Shown piece after piece: positions 6,784 through 15,054 of a stretch of DNA of 17,993 nucleotides. This DNA comes from JBILVQ01 sp044370375 (lineage in GTDB: Bacteria > Bacteroidota > Bacteroidia > UBA4408). Position 1 is the first letter of the stretch. Every line of letters begins with the position of its first letter. The position numbers were made by a program, and so were the translations under genes. The DNA lies in contig JBILVQ010000043.1 of the NCBI GenBank assembly GCA_044370375.1, positions 1 to 17,993 of the forward strand. The letters run 5' to 3'. The notes under the pieces were generated by a model. It was not told the DNA's origin. It saw only the letters and a list, made by a program, of their open reading frames with translations, and did not search any database.

Positions 6784-7968
6784 ATGCGTAAATCACTCAA
6801 ATTCAAACTATTACCTGCCGTTCTCGGACTACTCATCCTCGGATTTGTTTTCTTGCGTTCAGGTTTTGCTCAAGACCATTCTCATGGTTCCGACTCTTCT
6901 CATCATGAGGCGGCTGCAACCGAAATCGAACATGCTGACGCAACAGCGCATTCACATGAGACCACAGACGGGCATCACAATCCTGCAGATGAAAAATTCA
7001 ATGCAGGAAAAATGATCCTGGAGCACGTTGCAGATGCACACGATTGGCATATTGCCGGACATCTATCCATTCCCTTGCCCGTAATTATCTATGCACCGGG
7101 CCTTGGTTTAGACATTTTTTCTTCTTCCCGTTTTGAACATGGTCATGCCACGGTTTCTTCAAAGCAACTGTACAGGCTTGAAAATCAGCATATTGTGGTT
7201 GTTAATGAAGATAATACCCCCAATGAGGAGAAAACAGCAGCCATCTACGACCTATCTATCACCAAGAACGTAGCTTCCCTGTTTTTTAGTCTTTTGGTGC
7301 TAACACTTGTCTTTATTAATGTGGCCAAGGCTTATACCCGCAACCCCAACAAAGCGCCTAAAGGCATTCAGTCTTTTTTCGAGCCCATCATTATTTTTAT
7401 CCGCGATGATGTGGCCAAGGCCAGCATCGGTGAAAAAAGATACAAAAAGTTTATGCCTTATTTATTAACGGTGTTCTTTTTTATCTGGATTAACAACATG
7501 CTTGGTTTGATTCCCCTGGCTCCGGGTGGTGCAAATCTTACCGGTAATGTTGCTGTAACCATGACATTGGCCCTCTTTACTTTTGCCATAACGGTTTTCA
7601 ATGCCAACGGTCATTACTGGCGACACATTTTCGCCATGCCCGGTGTGCCGGCATGGGTATTGGTGCTCCTAACCCCCATTGAAATTTTAGGTTTGTTTTT
7701 GCGCCCCTTCGTTTTAATGGTCCGTTTGTTTGCGAACATTACCGCAGGTCACATCATCGCCCTGTCTTTCTTTAGCCTTATTTTCATTTTTGCTGAAATG
7801 AGTTTGGCGGCCGGATTGGGTTTCTCCTTATTTACAACCTTGTTTACCGTGTTCATGATGACCATGGAATTACTGGTTGCATTCCTTCAGGCTTATGTAT
7901 TCACCCTGCTTTCTGCCGTGTACTTCGGTGCTGCGGTTGAGGAAGCGCATCATGATGATCACCACTAA
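6784..7968 (+). CDS. atpB: F-type ATP synthase F0 subunit a
   Basis: The product is 394 residues, much longer than the 271 of Escherichia coli subunit a. A signal peptide (hydrophobic VLGLLILGFVFL, cleavage near SGFAQ, residue 30) is followed by a His-rich segment with nine His in about 37 residues, then a soluble stretch and the membrane core. The core holds the proton-path signature RPFVLMVRLFANITAGH, with the essential Arg at about residue 314, and the last helix ELLVAFLQAYVFTLLSAVYF. The C-terminus EEAHHDDHH is again His-rich. Subunit a forms the two proton half-channels beside the c-ring in the inner membrane. The signal peptide and long N-terminus are typical of Bacteroidota; the His density is notable. 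First gene of the atpBEFHAG operon; no atpI was seen upstream. Confidence 0.96.
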   Translation: MRKSLKFKLLPAVLGLLILGFVFLRSGFAQDHSHGSDSSHHEAAATEIEHADATAHSHETTDGHHNPADEKFNAGKMILEHVADAHDWHIAGHLSIPLPVIIYAPGLGLDIFSSSRFEHGHATVSSKQLYRLENQHIVVVNEDNTPNEEKTAAIYDLSITKNVASLFFSLLVLTLVFINVAKAYTRNPNKAPKGIQSFFEPIIIFIRDDVAKASIGEKRYKKFMPYLLTVFFFIWINNMLGLIPLAPGGANLTGNVAVTMTLALFTFAITVFNANGHYWRHIFAMPGVPAWVLVLLTPIEILGLFLRPFVLMVRLFANITAGHIIALSFFSLIFIFAEMSLAAGLGFSLFTTLFTVFMMTMELLVAFLQAYVFTLLSAVYFGAAVEEAHHDDHH

Positions 7969-7983
7969 AAAATTCAAAAGTAT

Positions 7984-8293
<310 letters not shown>

Positions 8294-8302
8294 AAAGGAT
8301 GG

Positions 8303-8342
8303 ATATGGAAATGATGCAGGGGTTGCCTGCATCATTCCATAT
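8303..8342 (+). terminator. strong hairpin between atpE and atpF
   Basis: AATGATGCAGG (8310-8320) pairs with CCTGCATCATT (8326-8336) around a GGTTG loop. After one bulged A, ATATGG (8303-8308) pairs with CCATAT (8337-8342). A TTGTTTT tract follows. The 17-bp stem plus T-rich tail looks like a partial terminator or RNA processing/stability element inside the operon. Since atpFHAG must still be expressed, readthrough is required. Confidence 0.65.
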
Positions 8343-8384
8343 TGTTTTGATAACGCGTAAAAAAGGAAATTTAAAAGATAAACT

Positions 8385-8879
8385 ATGGAACTGGTAAAAC
8401 CCGAATTTGGTCTTCTTTTCTGGATGTTTGTAACCTTCTTCATTGTGCTTTTTCTAATGAAGAAATTTGCATGGGGTCCGATCCTGAAAATGATTCACGA
8501 ACGTGAAGAAACCATCGAAAACGCCCTCAATGAGGCGCAAAAAGCCCGTCAGGAAATTGCCGACATGCAAAGCAGTAACGAAAAATTACTGCAGGAAGCA
8601 CGTATGGAGCGCGATAAAATTTTGAAAGAGGCCCGCGAAATCCGTGAGTCGATGCTTAATGAGTCAAAGGCCAAGGCCACTGCCGAATACGAAAAGATTT
8701 TAGCCACTGCCAAAGCAGATATTCAAACCGAAAAAATAGCTGCCATCAACGAAATGAAAAATCAGGTGGCTGTGCTTTCCCTTGAAATTGCCGAGAAAAT
8801 TTTACGCAGCGAACTGGCCTCCGATCAAAAACAAAAAGATTTGGTGACCAAATTGGCTTCTGATATTAAATTGAATTAA
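8385..8879 (+). CDS. atpF: F-type ATP synthase F0 subunit b
   Basis: The product is 164 residues with the standard subunit b plan. One N-terminal membrane helix (FGLLFWMFVTFFIVLFLMKKFAWGPIL, residues 8-34) is followed by a long charged, Ala/Glu/Lys-rich helix that would form the dimeric coiled-coil peripheral stalk: REETIENALNEAQKARQEI onward to EIAEKILRSELAS. It holds the alpha3beta3 head and delta static relative to subunit a. The start ATG is preceded by AAAGATAAACT rather than a Shine-Dalgarno sequence, usual for the phylum. The gap to atpH is 10 nt. Confidence 0.95.
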   Translation: MELVKPEFGLLFWMFVTFFIVLFLMKKFAWGPILKMIHEREETIENALNEAQKARQEIADMQSSNEKLLQEARMERDKILKEAREIRESMLNESKAKATAEYEKILATAKADIQTEKIAAINEMKNQVAVLSLEIAEKILRSELASDQKQKDLVTKLASDIKLN

Positions 8880-8889
8880 TCAGGATTTC

Positions 8890-9447
8890 ATGAAAGGATC
8901 TAAAGTAGCCATCCGTTATGCCCGCTCCCTCTTCGGAATAGGCCTTTCTACGCAGCAGTTAGAGAAGATAAAACTGGATGTGGCTTTTTTGAATGAGATG
9001 CTTCAGGAGCAGAGAGATTTCAGAACCCTGGTAGCCTCTCCGGTCATCAAAACAGAAATGAAGATTTCTATTTTTAAAGAACTTCTCAGCGGTGCCATCA
9101 GCAATGATACCCTGCTGTTTTTGAATTTATTGGCGCAGAAAAGAAGAGAAGGAATGCTGGCTGATATTTGCCATTCTTTCATGAAGATATATTACAAGCA
9201 CAATAACATTGAAGAGGTTACCCTCACCACTGCCATTGCTGCAGACGATCAAATTCGTCAAACAGTGAAAACATTGGTTGGTAAAATGACCCAATCTTCA
9301 TTGTTGTTTACCGAAATTGTGGACCCTAAAATTATTGGTGGTTTTGTGGTTCGCCTAGGTGATACCCAAATTGATGCGAGTGTGGCAGGTAAACTGCAAC
9401 AATCGAAAAACCACCTGTTGAAAAACGTGTACTCATCAACCATTTGA
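8890..9447 (+). CDS. atpH: F-type ATP synthase F1 subunit delta
   Basis: The product is 185 residues, normal length. The OSCP/delta fold is recognisable: an N-terminal helical domain (VAIRYARSLFGIG, LVASPVIKTEMKISIFKELL, TLLFLNLLAQKRREGMLADI) and the conserved C-terminal strand-turn PKIIGGFVVRLGDTQIDASV followed by AGKLQQ. It caps the alpha3beta3 hexamer and connects it to the b stalk. Its place between atpF and atpA is the standard order. Confidence 0.95.
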   Translation: MKGSKVAIRYARSLFGIGLSTQQLEKIKLDVAFLNEMLQEQRDFRTLVASPVIKTEMKISIFKELLSGAISNDTLLFLNLLAQKRREGMLADICHSFMKIYYKHNNIEEVTLTTAIAADDQIRQTVKTLVGKMTQSSLLFTEIVDPKIIGGFVVRLGDTQIDASVAGKLQQSKNHLLKNVYSSTI

Positions 9448-9473
9448 TTTAAACTTTCTCAAACAAACGCTAT

Positions 9474-11054
9474 ATGGCCGAAGTTAGACCCGCAGAAGTT
9501 TCTGCAATTTTAAGACAACAACTTGCCGGTGTACGCACCGAAGCTGAACTACAAGAAGTAGGTACTGTGTTGCAAGTGGGTGACGGTATTGCCCGTATTT
9601 ACGGACTTTCTAATGTTCAATCCGGTGAATTGATTGAATTTGAAAATGGTTTACGTGGTATCGTTCTTAACCTCGAAGAAGACAACGTAGGAGCCGTATT
9701 GCTCGGTTCTTCCAAAGGGATTAAAGAAGGTGCTGTTGTAAAACGTACCGGTAAAATTGCTTCTATCAATGTGGGTGAATCCATGTTGGGAAGGGTGGTT
9801 GATACCCTTGGAAATCCAATTGACGGAAAAGGTCCTATCACCGGAGATTTGTACGAAATGCCCCTGGAAAGAAAAGCTCCGGGTGTAATTTACCGTCAGC
9901 CGGTTAACGAACCATTGCAAACCGGACTAAAGGCCATCGATGCCATGATTCCCATTGGTCGCGGTCAGCGTGAGTTAATCATTGGCGACCGTCAAACCGG
10001 TAAAACCGCAGTTGCCATTGATACCATTATTAATCAACGCGAATTTTTCGAAAAAGGAGAACCTGTATTCTGTATCTATGTAGCCATCGGACAGAAAGGT
10101 TCTACCGTTGCCAATATCCTTAAAACCCTTGAAGAGAATGGTGCCATGAAATATACGGTTATCGTATGTGCCACCGCATCAGACCCTGCTCCAATGCAGT
10201 TCTACGCTCCCTTTGCCGGTGCTGCCATTGGTGAATTCTTCCGCGATACCGGTCGTCCGGCTTTGATTGTTTATGATGATCTTTCTAAACAAGCCGTTGC
10301 TTATCGTGAGGTTTCCCTCTTGTTAAGAAGACCTCCGGGACGTGAAGCTTATCCGGGTGACGTGTTCTATTTGCATAGTCGTTTGCTTGAGCGCGCTGCT
10401 AAAGTGAACGCCTCCGATACCATTGCCGCTGCCATGAACGATTTACCTGATTCCTTGAAAGGAAAGGTAAAAGGAGGAGGTTCATTAACCGCTTTACCAA
10501 TTATTGAAACACAAGCAGGTGACGTTTCGGCTTATATCCCAACCAACGTAATTTCTATTACCGATGGTCAGATATTCCTTGAGAGTAACTTGTTCAACAG
10601 TGGTATCCGTCCGGCTATCAACGTAGGTATCTCTGTATCCCGTGTAGGTGGTAATGCGCAAATCAAATCCATGAAAAAAGTAGCAGGTACTTTGAAGTTG
10701 GATCAAGCACAATACCGTGAATTGGAAGCTTTCGCGAAATTCGGTTCTGACTTGGATGCTGCTACCAAATCTGTTTTGGATAAAGGTTCAAGAAACGTTG
10801 AAATTTTGAAGCAAGGACAGTTTTCTCCGGTAACCGTTGAGAAGCAAGTAGCCATTATTTACTGCGGAACCAAAGGATTATTGCGTGAAGTTCCTTTGAA
10901 CAAGGTAAGAGAGTTTGAAGCCGATTATTTGTCGATTTTGGAAGCAAAACACAAACAAGTTTTGGTTGATTTGAAAGCAGGAAAACTGACAGACGAAATC
11001 ACCAATGTGTTGGAAACGGTGGCAAAAGATCTTTCTAAGAAATACCGCGCCTGA
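9474..11054 (+). CDS. atpA: F-type ATP synthase F1 subunit alpha
   Basis: The product is 526 residues. It has an N-terminal beta-barrel domain, Walker A GDRQTGKT at residues 171-178, the Walker B region [16 protein letters not shown], the strongly conserved [20 protein letters not shown], and the regulatory arginine in [11 protein letters not shown] (Arg390), which reaches into the catalytic site of the beta subunit. Alpha carries the non-catalytic nucleotide sites. In the operon it follows atpH by 26 nt and precedes atpG by 22 nt. Its catalytic partner beta (atpD) is not in the window. Confidence 0.98.
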   Translation: MAEVRPAEVSAILRQQLAGVRTEAELQEVGTVLQVGDGIARIYGLSNVQSGELIEFENGLRGIVLNLEEDNVGAVLLGSSKGIKEGAVVKRTGKIASINVGESMLGRVVDTLGNPIDGKGPITGDLYEMPLERKAPGVIYRQPVNEPLQTGLKAIDAMIPIGRGQRELIIGDRQTGKTAVAIDTIINQREFFEKGEPVFCIYVAIGQKGSTVANILKTLEENGAMKYTVIVCATASDPAPMQFYAPFAGAAIGEFFRDTGRPALIVYDDLSKQAVAYREVSLLLRRPPGREAYPGDVFYLHSRLLERAAKVNASDTIAAAMNDLPDSLKGKVKGGGSLTALPIIETQAGDVSAYIPTNVISITDGQIFLESNLFNSGIRPAINVGISVSRVGGNAQIKSMKKVAGTLKLDQAQYRELEAFAKFGSDLDAATKSVLDKGSRNVEILKQGQFSPVTVEKQVAIIYCGTKGLLREVPLNKVREFEADYLSILEAKHKQVLVDLKAGKLTDEITNVLETVAKDLSKKYRA

Positions 11055-11076
11055 TTAAATTTTTGAAATCCCGTCC

Positions 11077-11958
11077 ATGGCGAATTTAAAAGAAGTAAGA
11101 AACAGAATTGTATCGGTAGGCTCAACGCAACAGATTACAAAAGCCATGAAAATGGTTTCTGCTGCCAAGTTGAGAAGAGCGCAGGATGCCATTGTGCAAA
11201 TGCGTCCCTACTCTGCCAAATTGCAAGAGATTTTGCAAAATGTAAGCAGTGGTTTAGATTCATCTGAGGGTGGAGCCTATGCGGCACAACGTGAAATTAA
11301 AAACGTACTGCTGGTGGTGGTTACCTCCAACCGCGGATTGTGCGGAGCTTTTAACGCAAACGTTATTAAGCGTGCCATTTTATTAGCCCGTAACGAATAC
11401 AAAAACGCAACTGTTTCTGTTCTTTGTGTGGGAAAAAAGGCCAACGACTATTTCAAGAAAACAGATTACCATATTGTTGGAACCGATCTTCCGAAGCGTT
11501 TGCACGAATTGTTTGATGCACTCACTTTTGATAATGTGGCTCCCGTTGCTGAAGTTGTGATGAAAGCTTTTGCCGATAACCAATTCGACAGGGTGGATAT
11601 CATTTACAACCAGTTTAAAAATGCTGCCGTTCAGGTAGTTGAAGTAGAACAATATCTGCCGGTAAAACCCATCGTTGCTGATGGAAAGAAAAGCAACAAC
11701 GAGTACATTTTTGAACCTAACAAAGCCGAAATTGTACGCGATTTAATTCCGAAATCTTTAAAGGTTCAATTCTATAAAACATTGCTCGATTCTTTTGCCT
11801 CTGAGCACGGTGCCCGTATGACCGCTATGCACAAGGCAACAGATAATGCCGATGCATTGATTAAGGAATTGAAACTATCCTACAACAAAGCCCGTCAGGC
11901 TGCCATTACCAACGAAATCCTTGAGATTGTTGGTGGAGCGGAAGCATTGAATGGATAA
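11077..11958 (+). CDS. atpG: F-type ATP synthase F1 subunit gamma
   Basis: The product is 293 residues, the central rotor shaft. The two conserved terminal helices are clear: LKEVRNRIVSVGSTQQITKA with MKMVSAAKLRRAQ at the N-terminus, and LKLSYNKARQAAITNEILEI followed by VGGAEAL at the C-terminus. The core has VVVTSNRGLCGAFN. Gamma turns within the alpha3beta3 ring and couples it to the c-ring. It is the last gene of the cluster, followed within 30 nt by a strong terminator, so atpD and atpC must lie elsewhere. Confidence 0.97.
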   Translation: MANLKEVRNRIVSVGSTQQITKAMKMVSAAKLRRAQDAIVQMRPYSAKLQEILQNVSSGLDSSEGGAYAAQREIKNVLLVVVTSNRGLCGAFNANVIKRAILLARNEYKNATVSVLCVGKKANDYFKKTDYHIVGTDLPKRLHELFDALTFDNVAPVAEVVMKAFADNQFDRVDIIYNQFKNAAVQVVEVEQYLPVKPIVADGKKSNNEYIFEPNKAEIVRDLIPKSLKVQFYKTLLDSFASEHGARMTAMHKATDNADALIKELKLSYNKARQAAITNEILEIVGGAEALNG

Positions 11959-11960
11959 AC

Positions 11961-11979
11961 TTTAGTGCATTGTACTAAA
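11961..11979. repeat. TTTAGTGC-N3-GTACTAAA inverted repeat, copy 2
   Basis: Eight-base arms (11961-11968, 11972-11979) with a single G-U wobble surround ATT. This matches the structure at 3340-3358. It starts 2 nt after the atpG stop and just precedes the terminator. Confidence 0.5.
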
Positions 11980-11983
11980 AATT

Positions 11984-12010
11984 AGGCCGGACTGCCCGGC
12001 CTTTTTTTTT
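11984..12010 (+). terminator. intrinsic terminator of the atp operon
   Basis: AGGCCGG (11984-11990) pairs with CCGGCCT (11996-12002) around ACTGC and is followed by a run of nine T ending at 12010. This is a textbook factor-independent terminator. It separates the atp operon from der. Confidence 0.92.
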
Positions 12011-12049
12011 CAATAATGTTCTTAAATTCACCACAAAAACTCATCAATT

Positions 12050-13357
12050 ATGTCGTTTTTATTAGCCATCGTAGGACGACCCAATGTTGGGAAATCAACC
12101 CTCTTCAACCGTTTAACCGGCACCAGAAAGGCCATTGTGGATGAAGTGAGCGGAGTTACACGCGACCGCCACTACGGCAAATGCAACTGGAACGGGAAAG
12201 ATTTTGGTGTGGTAGATACCGGTGGGTATATCAAAGGCTCTGATGATGTTTTTGAAGCGGAAATCAGACGACAGGTAGAAATTGCCTTGCACGAAGCCTC
12301 GGCCATCGTTTTTATGGTTGATGTTAGTTCGGGCATTCTTGATACCGATAAAGTAGTTGCTAATTTGCTGCGCAAAGCAGGAAAAAAAGTTTACCTGGCC
12401 GTGAATAAGGTAGATAATTCCGAACGCCAGTTATGGGCGGCAGAGTTTTATGCCTTGGGACTGGGCGATCCATACGCACTTTCGGCCACCAGTGGCGCAG
12501 GAACGGGTGAATTACTGGATGATATTGTAAAAGAGATAAGAGAGGATGAGGTTTTTGAGGACGAAGAAAATTTACCCAAGATTGCTATTGTGGGTCGTCC
12601 GAATGTTGGAAAATCCTCCTTCCTGAATGCAGTTACCGGTGAAGAGCGAAACATAGTAACCCCGGTGGCAGGAACTACCCGTGATACCATTCATAAACGC
12701 TACCAAAGTTTTGGCTTCGATTTTTTATTGATTGATACTGCCGGACTTAGAAAGAAAGCCAAGGTGCATGAAGACCTTGAATTTTATTCTGTGATGCGCA
12801 GTATCCGAGCCATTGAATCCTGTGATGTTTGCATGATCATGATTGATGCAACCATTGGATTTGAAGCCCAGGATCAAAGTATATTCCATTTGGCACAACG
12901 CAATCACAAAGGCATTGTTATTTTGGTCAACAAATGGGATTTGGTAGAAAAAGAAACCAATACCACCAAAGAATTTGAGGAGAAAATTCGGGAAGAAATT
13001 GCTCCCTTTAAAGATGTACCTATTGTTTTTATTTCGGCACTTACCAAACAAAGAGTTTACAAAGCCCTAGAAACAGCCCTTGAGGTTCACAAAAACCGAA
13101 TTACTAAAATTCCTACCCGTAAGTTGAATGAGGCCATGCTTCCTCTGATTGAAGCCTATCCGCCTCCGGCTTGGAAAGGGAAATATGTTAAGATTAAGTT
13201 TGTTTCTCAACTTCCTTCCCATACCCCTCAATTTGCTTTCTTTTGTAATTTGCCGCAATACGTGCGCGATCCTTACAAGCGGTTTTTAGAAAACAAAATG
13301 CGCGAAATGTGGAATTTTACCGGTGTTCCGATCGAGATTTACATGCGTAAAAAGTAA
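12050..13357 (+). CDS. der: ribosome biogenesis GTPase Der (EngA)
   Basis: The product is 435 residues with tandem G domains, unique to Der. Domain 1 has G1 GRPNVGKST (residues 9-17), DTGG, and NKVD. Domain 2 has G1 GRPNVGKSS (182-190), DTAGLRKK, and NKWD. A KH-like domain (about 350-435) ends with FTGVPIEIYMRKK. Der is an essential GTPase that binds the 50S precursor during late ribosome assembly. The gene starts 40 nt after the atp terminator, so it needs its own promoter, but I could not identify a convincing TAnnTTTG there. Confidence 0.97.
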   Translation: MSFLLAIVGRPNVGKSTLFNRLTGTRKAIVDEVSGVTRDRHYGKCNWNGKDFGVVDTGGYIKGSDDVFEAEIRRQVEIALHEASAIVFMVDVSSGILDTDKVVANLLRKAGKKVYLAVNKVDNSERQLWAAEFYALGLGDPYALSATSGAGTGELLDDIVKEIREDEVFEDEENLPKIAIVGRPNVGKSSFLNAVTGEERNIVTPVAGTTRDTIHKRYQSFGFDFLLIDTAGLRKKAKVHEDLEFYSVMRSIRAIESCDVCMIMIDATIGFEAQDQSIFHLAQRNHKGIVILVNKWDLVEKETNTTKEFEEKIREEIAPFKDVPIVFISALTKQRVYKALETALEVHKNRITKIPTRKLNEAMLPLIEAYPPPAWKGKYVKIKFVSQLPSHTPQFAFFCNLPQYVRDPYKRFLENKMREMWNFTGVPIEIYMRKK

Positions 13358-13402
13358 GTTCCCGGGAAATTTCTTTCTGCCTGATTTTTTTTTCTCCATT
13401 TT

Positions 13403-13431
13403 TAAAGTAAAATTCTGTGCCCTGCGTCTTC
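13403..13431 (+). promoter_or_regulatory. putative ECF-type promoter of the sigma gene (autoregulatory)
   Basis: TAAAGTAAAAT at 13403-13413 and CGTCTTC at 13425-13431 recur upstream of the gene at 14731 with exactly the same spacing. CGTC-type -10 elements are typical of ECF sigma factors, and self-controlled ECF genes are common. A start site several bases after 13431 would make ATG 13438 almost leaderless and favours ATG 13462. The promoter role is inferred from the shared pattern. Confidence 0.55.
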
Positions 13432-13461
13432 TTGTTTATGAAGGCAGAGGTCGACCTGCAA

Positions 13462-14001
13462 ATGGAACAAAAACGCAAAAGCGAAGCGGTAAGCCAATTA
13501 AGCAATAAATTGTTTGGCTTTATCCGTAAACGTGTTTCTTCCAATGAAGATGCGGAAGATGTGTTGCAGGATGTGTGGTTTCAGTTCAGCAATTTTTCCG
13601 GACTAGATTCATTAGAAAATGCCGGAGCCTGGTTGTTTCGGGTGGCAAGAAACCGCATCACCGATTTGTACCGCAAACGCAAGACCAACTCTTTGGAAGA
13701 TTTTTCTTTTGTCAATGAAGAGGGTGAAACCTCTTTTCGTGCATTGTTGTTGGCGGTAGAGTCGGAACCGGAATTGCAACAGTTTAAAAGTGTTTTTTGG
13801 GAACAGTTAACGGAAGCCCTGGATGATTTGCCCGAAAAACAACGAGAGGTTTTTGTTTTGAATGAATTGGAAAATAAAACCCTGCAAGAGATTGCCGATG
13901 AAAGCGGTGAAAATTTGAAAACCATCATCAGCAGAAAAGGTTATGCCATTAAGCATTTGCGAACCAAACTTTCTGCCCTTTACGATGAATTAAACAGTTA
14001 A
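13462..14001 (+). CDS. ECF-family RNA polymerase sigma factor
   Basis: The product is 179 residues from ATG 13462. This start is chosen because AGAGG lies 11 nt upstream and the likely promoter ends at 13431; in-frame ATG 13438 is the alternative. Region 2 is clear: DAEDVLQDVW (30-39), which contacts core polymerase, and AWLFRVARNRITDLYRKRK (56-74), which melts and reads the -10 element. Region 4 (about 120-170) has LPEKQREVFVLNELENKTLQ followed by EIADESGENLKTIISRKGYA, the helix-turn-helix for the -35 element. Regions 1 and 3 are absent, as in ECF factors. A small membrane protein starts 4 nt after the stop and may be its regulator. No classical zinc anti-sigma (HxxxCxxC) is present in the window. 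The target regulon probably includes its own operon and 14731-15267. Confidence 0.92.
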   Translation: MEQKRKSEAVSQLSNKLFGFIRKRVSSNEDAEDVLQDVWFQFSNFSGLDSLENAGAWLFRVARNRITDLYRKRKTNSLEDFSFVNEEGETSFRALLLAVESEPELQQFKSVFWEQLTEALDDLPEKQREVFVLNELENKTLQEIADESGENLKTIISRKGYAIKHLRTKLSALYDELNS

Positions 14002-14005
14002 AAAA

Positions 14006-14332
14006 ATGAGTATGGAAAACATGCATCTTTCAAAAAAAATAGCTTGGGGAATTTTGTTTGCCCTTTTGTTTGCCGCCATGGTGTTGCTGCTCGGACAAGT
14101 AGTAATGCTCCTTTGGAATTATGTTCTCCCGCAGGCAACGGGTTGGAATGCTATCAATTATAAACAAGCACTCGCCTTGTTGGTGCTTTGTAAAATCCTT
14201 TTTGGTGGCTTTGGCAGGGGCGGAAGAGGGGGGAGGTTTAAAGATTCGTGGAAAAGTAAATGGGGTAAAATGAGTGAAGAAGAGAAGGCACAATTGAAAG
14301 AGAGATTTAAACAATCTTGCAGAAACAATTAG
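14006..14332 (+). CDS. small membrane protein coupled to the ECF sigma factor
   Basis: The product is 108 residues, family not recognised. A hydrophobic stretch (KKIAWGILFALLFAAMVLLL, about residues 10-43) and a second shorter one (ALALLVLCKILFGGF) are followed by a Gly/Arg-rich linker and a charged tail MSEEEKAQLKERFKQSC starting at residue 89. By the positive-inside rule both ends would be cytoplasmic. The tail and the start of the first helix match the protein encoded at 14731-15051, so they are probably paralogues. It begins 4 nt after the sigma gene, the usual place for an anti-sigma or sensor. That role is only suggested by position. Confidence 0.75.
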   Translation: MSMENMHLSKKIAWGILFALLFAAMVLLLGQVVMLLWNYVLPQATGWNAINYKQALALLVLCKILFGGFGRGGRGGRFKDSWKSKWGKMSEEEKAQLKERFKQSCRNN

Positions 14333-14533
14333 TACTTTCTATCATGCTTCTTTCTACGGATTCAAAATAATTTTCAATCAATACGTATTCTTTTATTGGT
14401 TTAGGGAAATGAATTTTTTTGTCGGGTCATAGCCATTTATCCTGACCAACTATTCTTATTTTCACCCGACAGTTTTCGCCACTGATTTGTTTACAGCCTA
14501 ACGAAAAATTTTTCCTTTGCCGCTGAATGTAGC

Positions 14534-14617
14534 TTAGGGCTTATCTTCTGCGAATATCTCGCGGAGAAAACTTTCTTCTTCTTCTTTTTCTTTGGCTGAG
14601 TAGTCCTCGAAGTTCAT
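14534..14617 (-). CDS. possible 27-residue acidic small protein
   Basis: An ATG-to-TAA frame encodes a peptide starting MNFEDYSAKEKEEEESF and ending EIFAEDKP, with the amphipathic, acidic look of a real small protein rather than random translation. There is no recognised promoter or ribosome binding site, and the Glu run comes from the CTT-rich tract on the other strand, so chance is quite possible. Family unknown. Confidence 0.2.
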   Translation of the reverse strand: MNFEDYSAKEKEEEESFLREIFAEDKP

Positions 14618-14683
14618 TCTTTGCTCGTGGGTATTGGTATAAAACAGAAACAATTTCCCCCGATAAATTTTTTTTGAATTGAA

Positions 14684-14712
14684 TAAAGTAAAATGAAATT
14701 GTTTTCGTCTTC
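14684..14712 (+). promoter_or_regulatory. putative ECF-type promoter, second copy
   Basis: TAAAGTAAAAT at 14684-14694 and CGTCTTC at 14706-14712 repeat the sigma gene's upstream pattern with identical spacing, while the intervening bases differ. It ends 18 nt before the ATG at 14731. This predicts control of the downstream pair by the adjacent sigma factor. Confidence 0.55.
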
Positions 14713-14730
14713 CTAAGAAACATTAGTACA

Positions 14731-15051
14731 ATGAACAAAACAACATCAATTCTCAAATCCATTGTGATGGGTTTGATCTTCGGAAGTCTGGTATTTTTTA
14801 TGCCTTTCTTTCTGCTGAAAGTTTTTATTTTCTTTATGGTGATTTCCTTCTTCATGAAAATGATGTGGTGGAGAGTCATGAGCCATGGCGGCGGGCACTA
14901 CCTGCGTTATGCCGAAAAGGTGAGAAACATGTCGGATGATGAGTTTAGCCGTTTTAAAAGCAAAGGTTATCGCTCTTGCCAACACTATGATGATTACACA
15001 GAAGTAAAACAAGAAAAGAACGCCAATCAATCCTCAACTGAAAACAAATAA
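14731..15051 (+). CDS. small membrane protein, paralogue of the sigma-coupled one
   Basis: The product is 106 residues. A long hydrophobic region (about residues 10-47, KSIVMGLIF to FFMKMMWW), probably two helices, is followed by a soluble tail with MSDDEFSRFKSKGYRSC starting at residue 67 and a polar, Glu/Asn-rich end. The tail aligns without gaps to that of the 14006-14332 product: MS, two acidic residues and E, Lys at motif position 10, Ser-Cys at 16-17. The K-x-I-x-x-G start of the first helix also matches. It lacks the second hydrophobic block of the paralogue. The next gene starts 3 nt after the stop. Function unknown. Confidence 0.75.
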   Translation: MNKTTSILKSIVMGLIFGSLVFFMPFFLLKVFIFFMVISFFMKMMWWRVMSHGGGHYLRYAEKVRNMSDDEFSRFKSKGYRSCQHYDDYTEVKQEKNANQSSTENK

Positions 15052-15054
15052 ATC

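Larger units (their letters stand above)
14333..14730. other. intergenic region within the ECF module
   Basis: This stretch of 398 bases has no clear gene on the plus strand. GTCGGGT (14421-14427) and ACCCGAC (14464-14470) form a long-range stem, with GGTCA/TGACC nested inside as an alternative. TCTGCG/CGCGGA near 14546-14565 is a smaller hairpin. A polypyrimidine tract rich in CTT runs from about 14571 to 14594. The putative ECF promoter of the next unit is at 14684-14712. A possible 27-codon minus-strand ORF is listed separately. Confidence 0.5.

Noticed and set aside
13448..13459. AGGTCGACCTGC resembling a cloning-vector polylinker (SalI-PstI)
   Set aside because: Only about 11 bases match, flanks do not, and the sequence lies in a natural leader or codons of the sigma gene, so coincidence is likelier than contamination.
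14541..14879. 112-codon minus-strand ORF across the ECF spacer
   Set aside because: It runs antisense through the membrane-protein gene at 14731, and its Lys/Arg-rich product is what the reverse of hydrophobic and CTT-rich codons gives.
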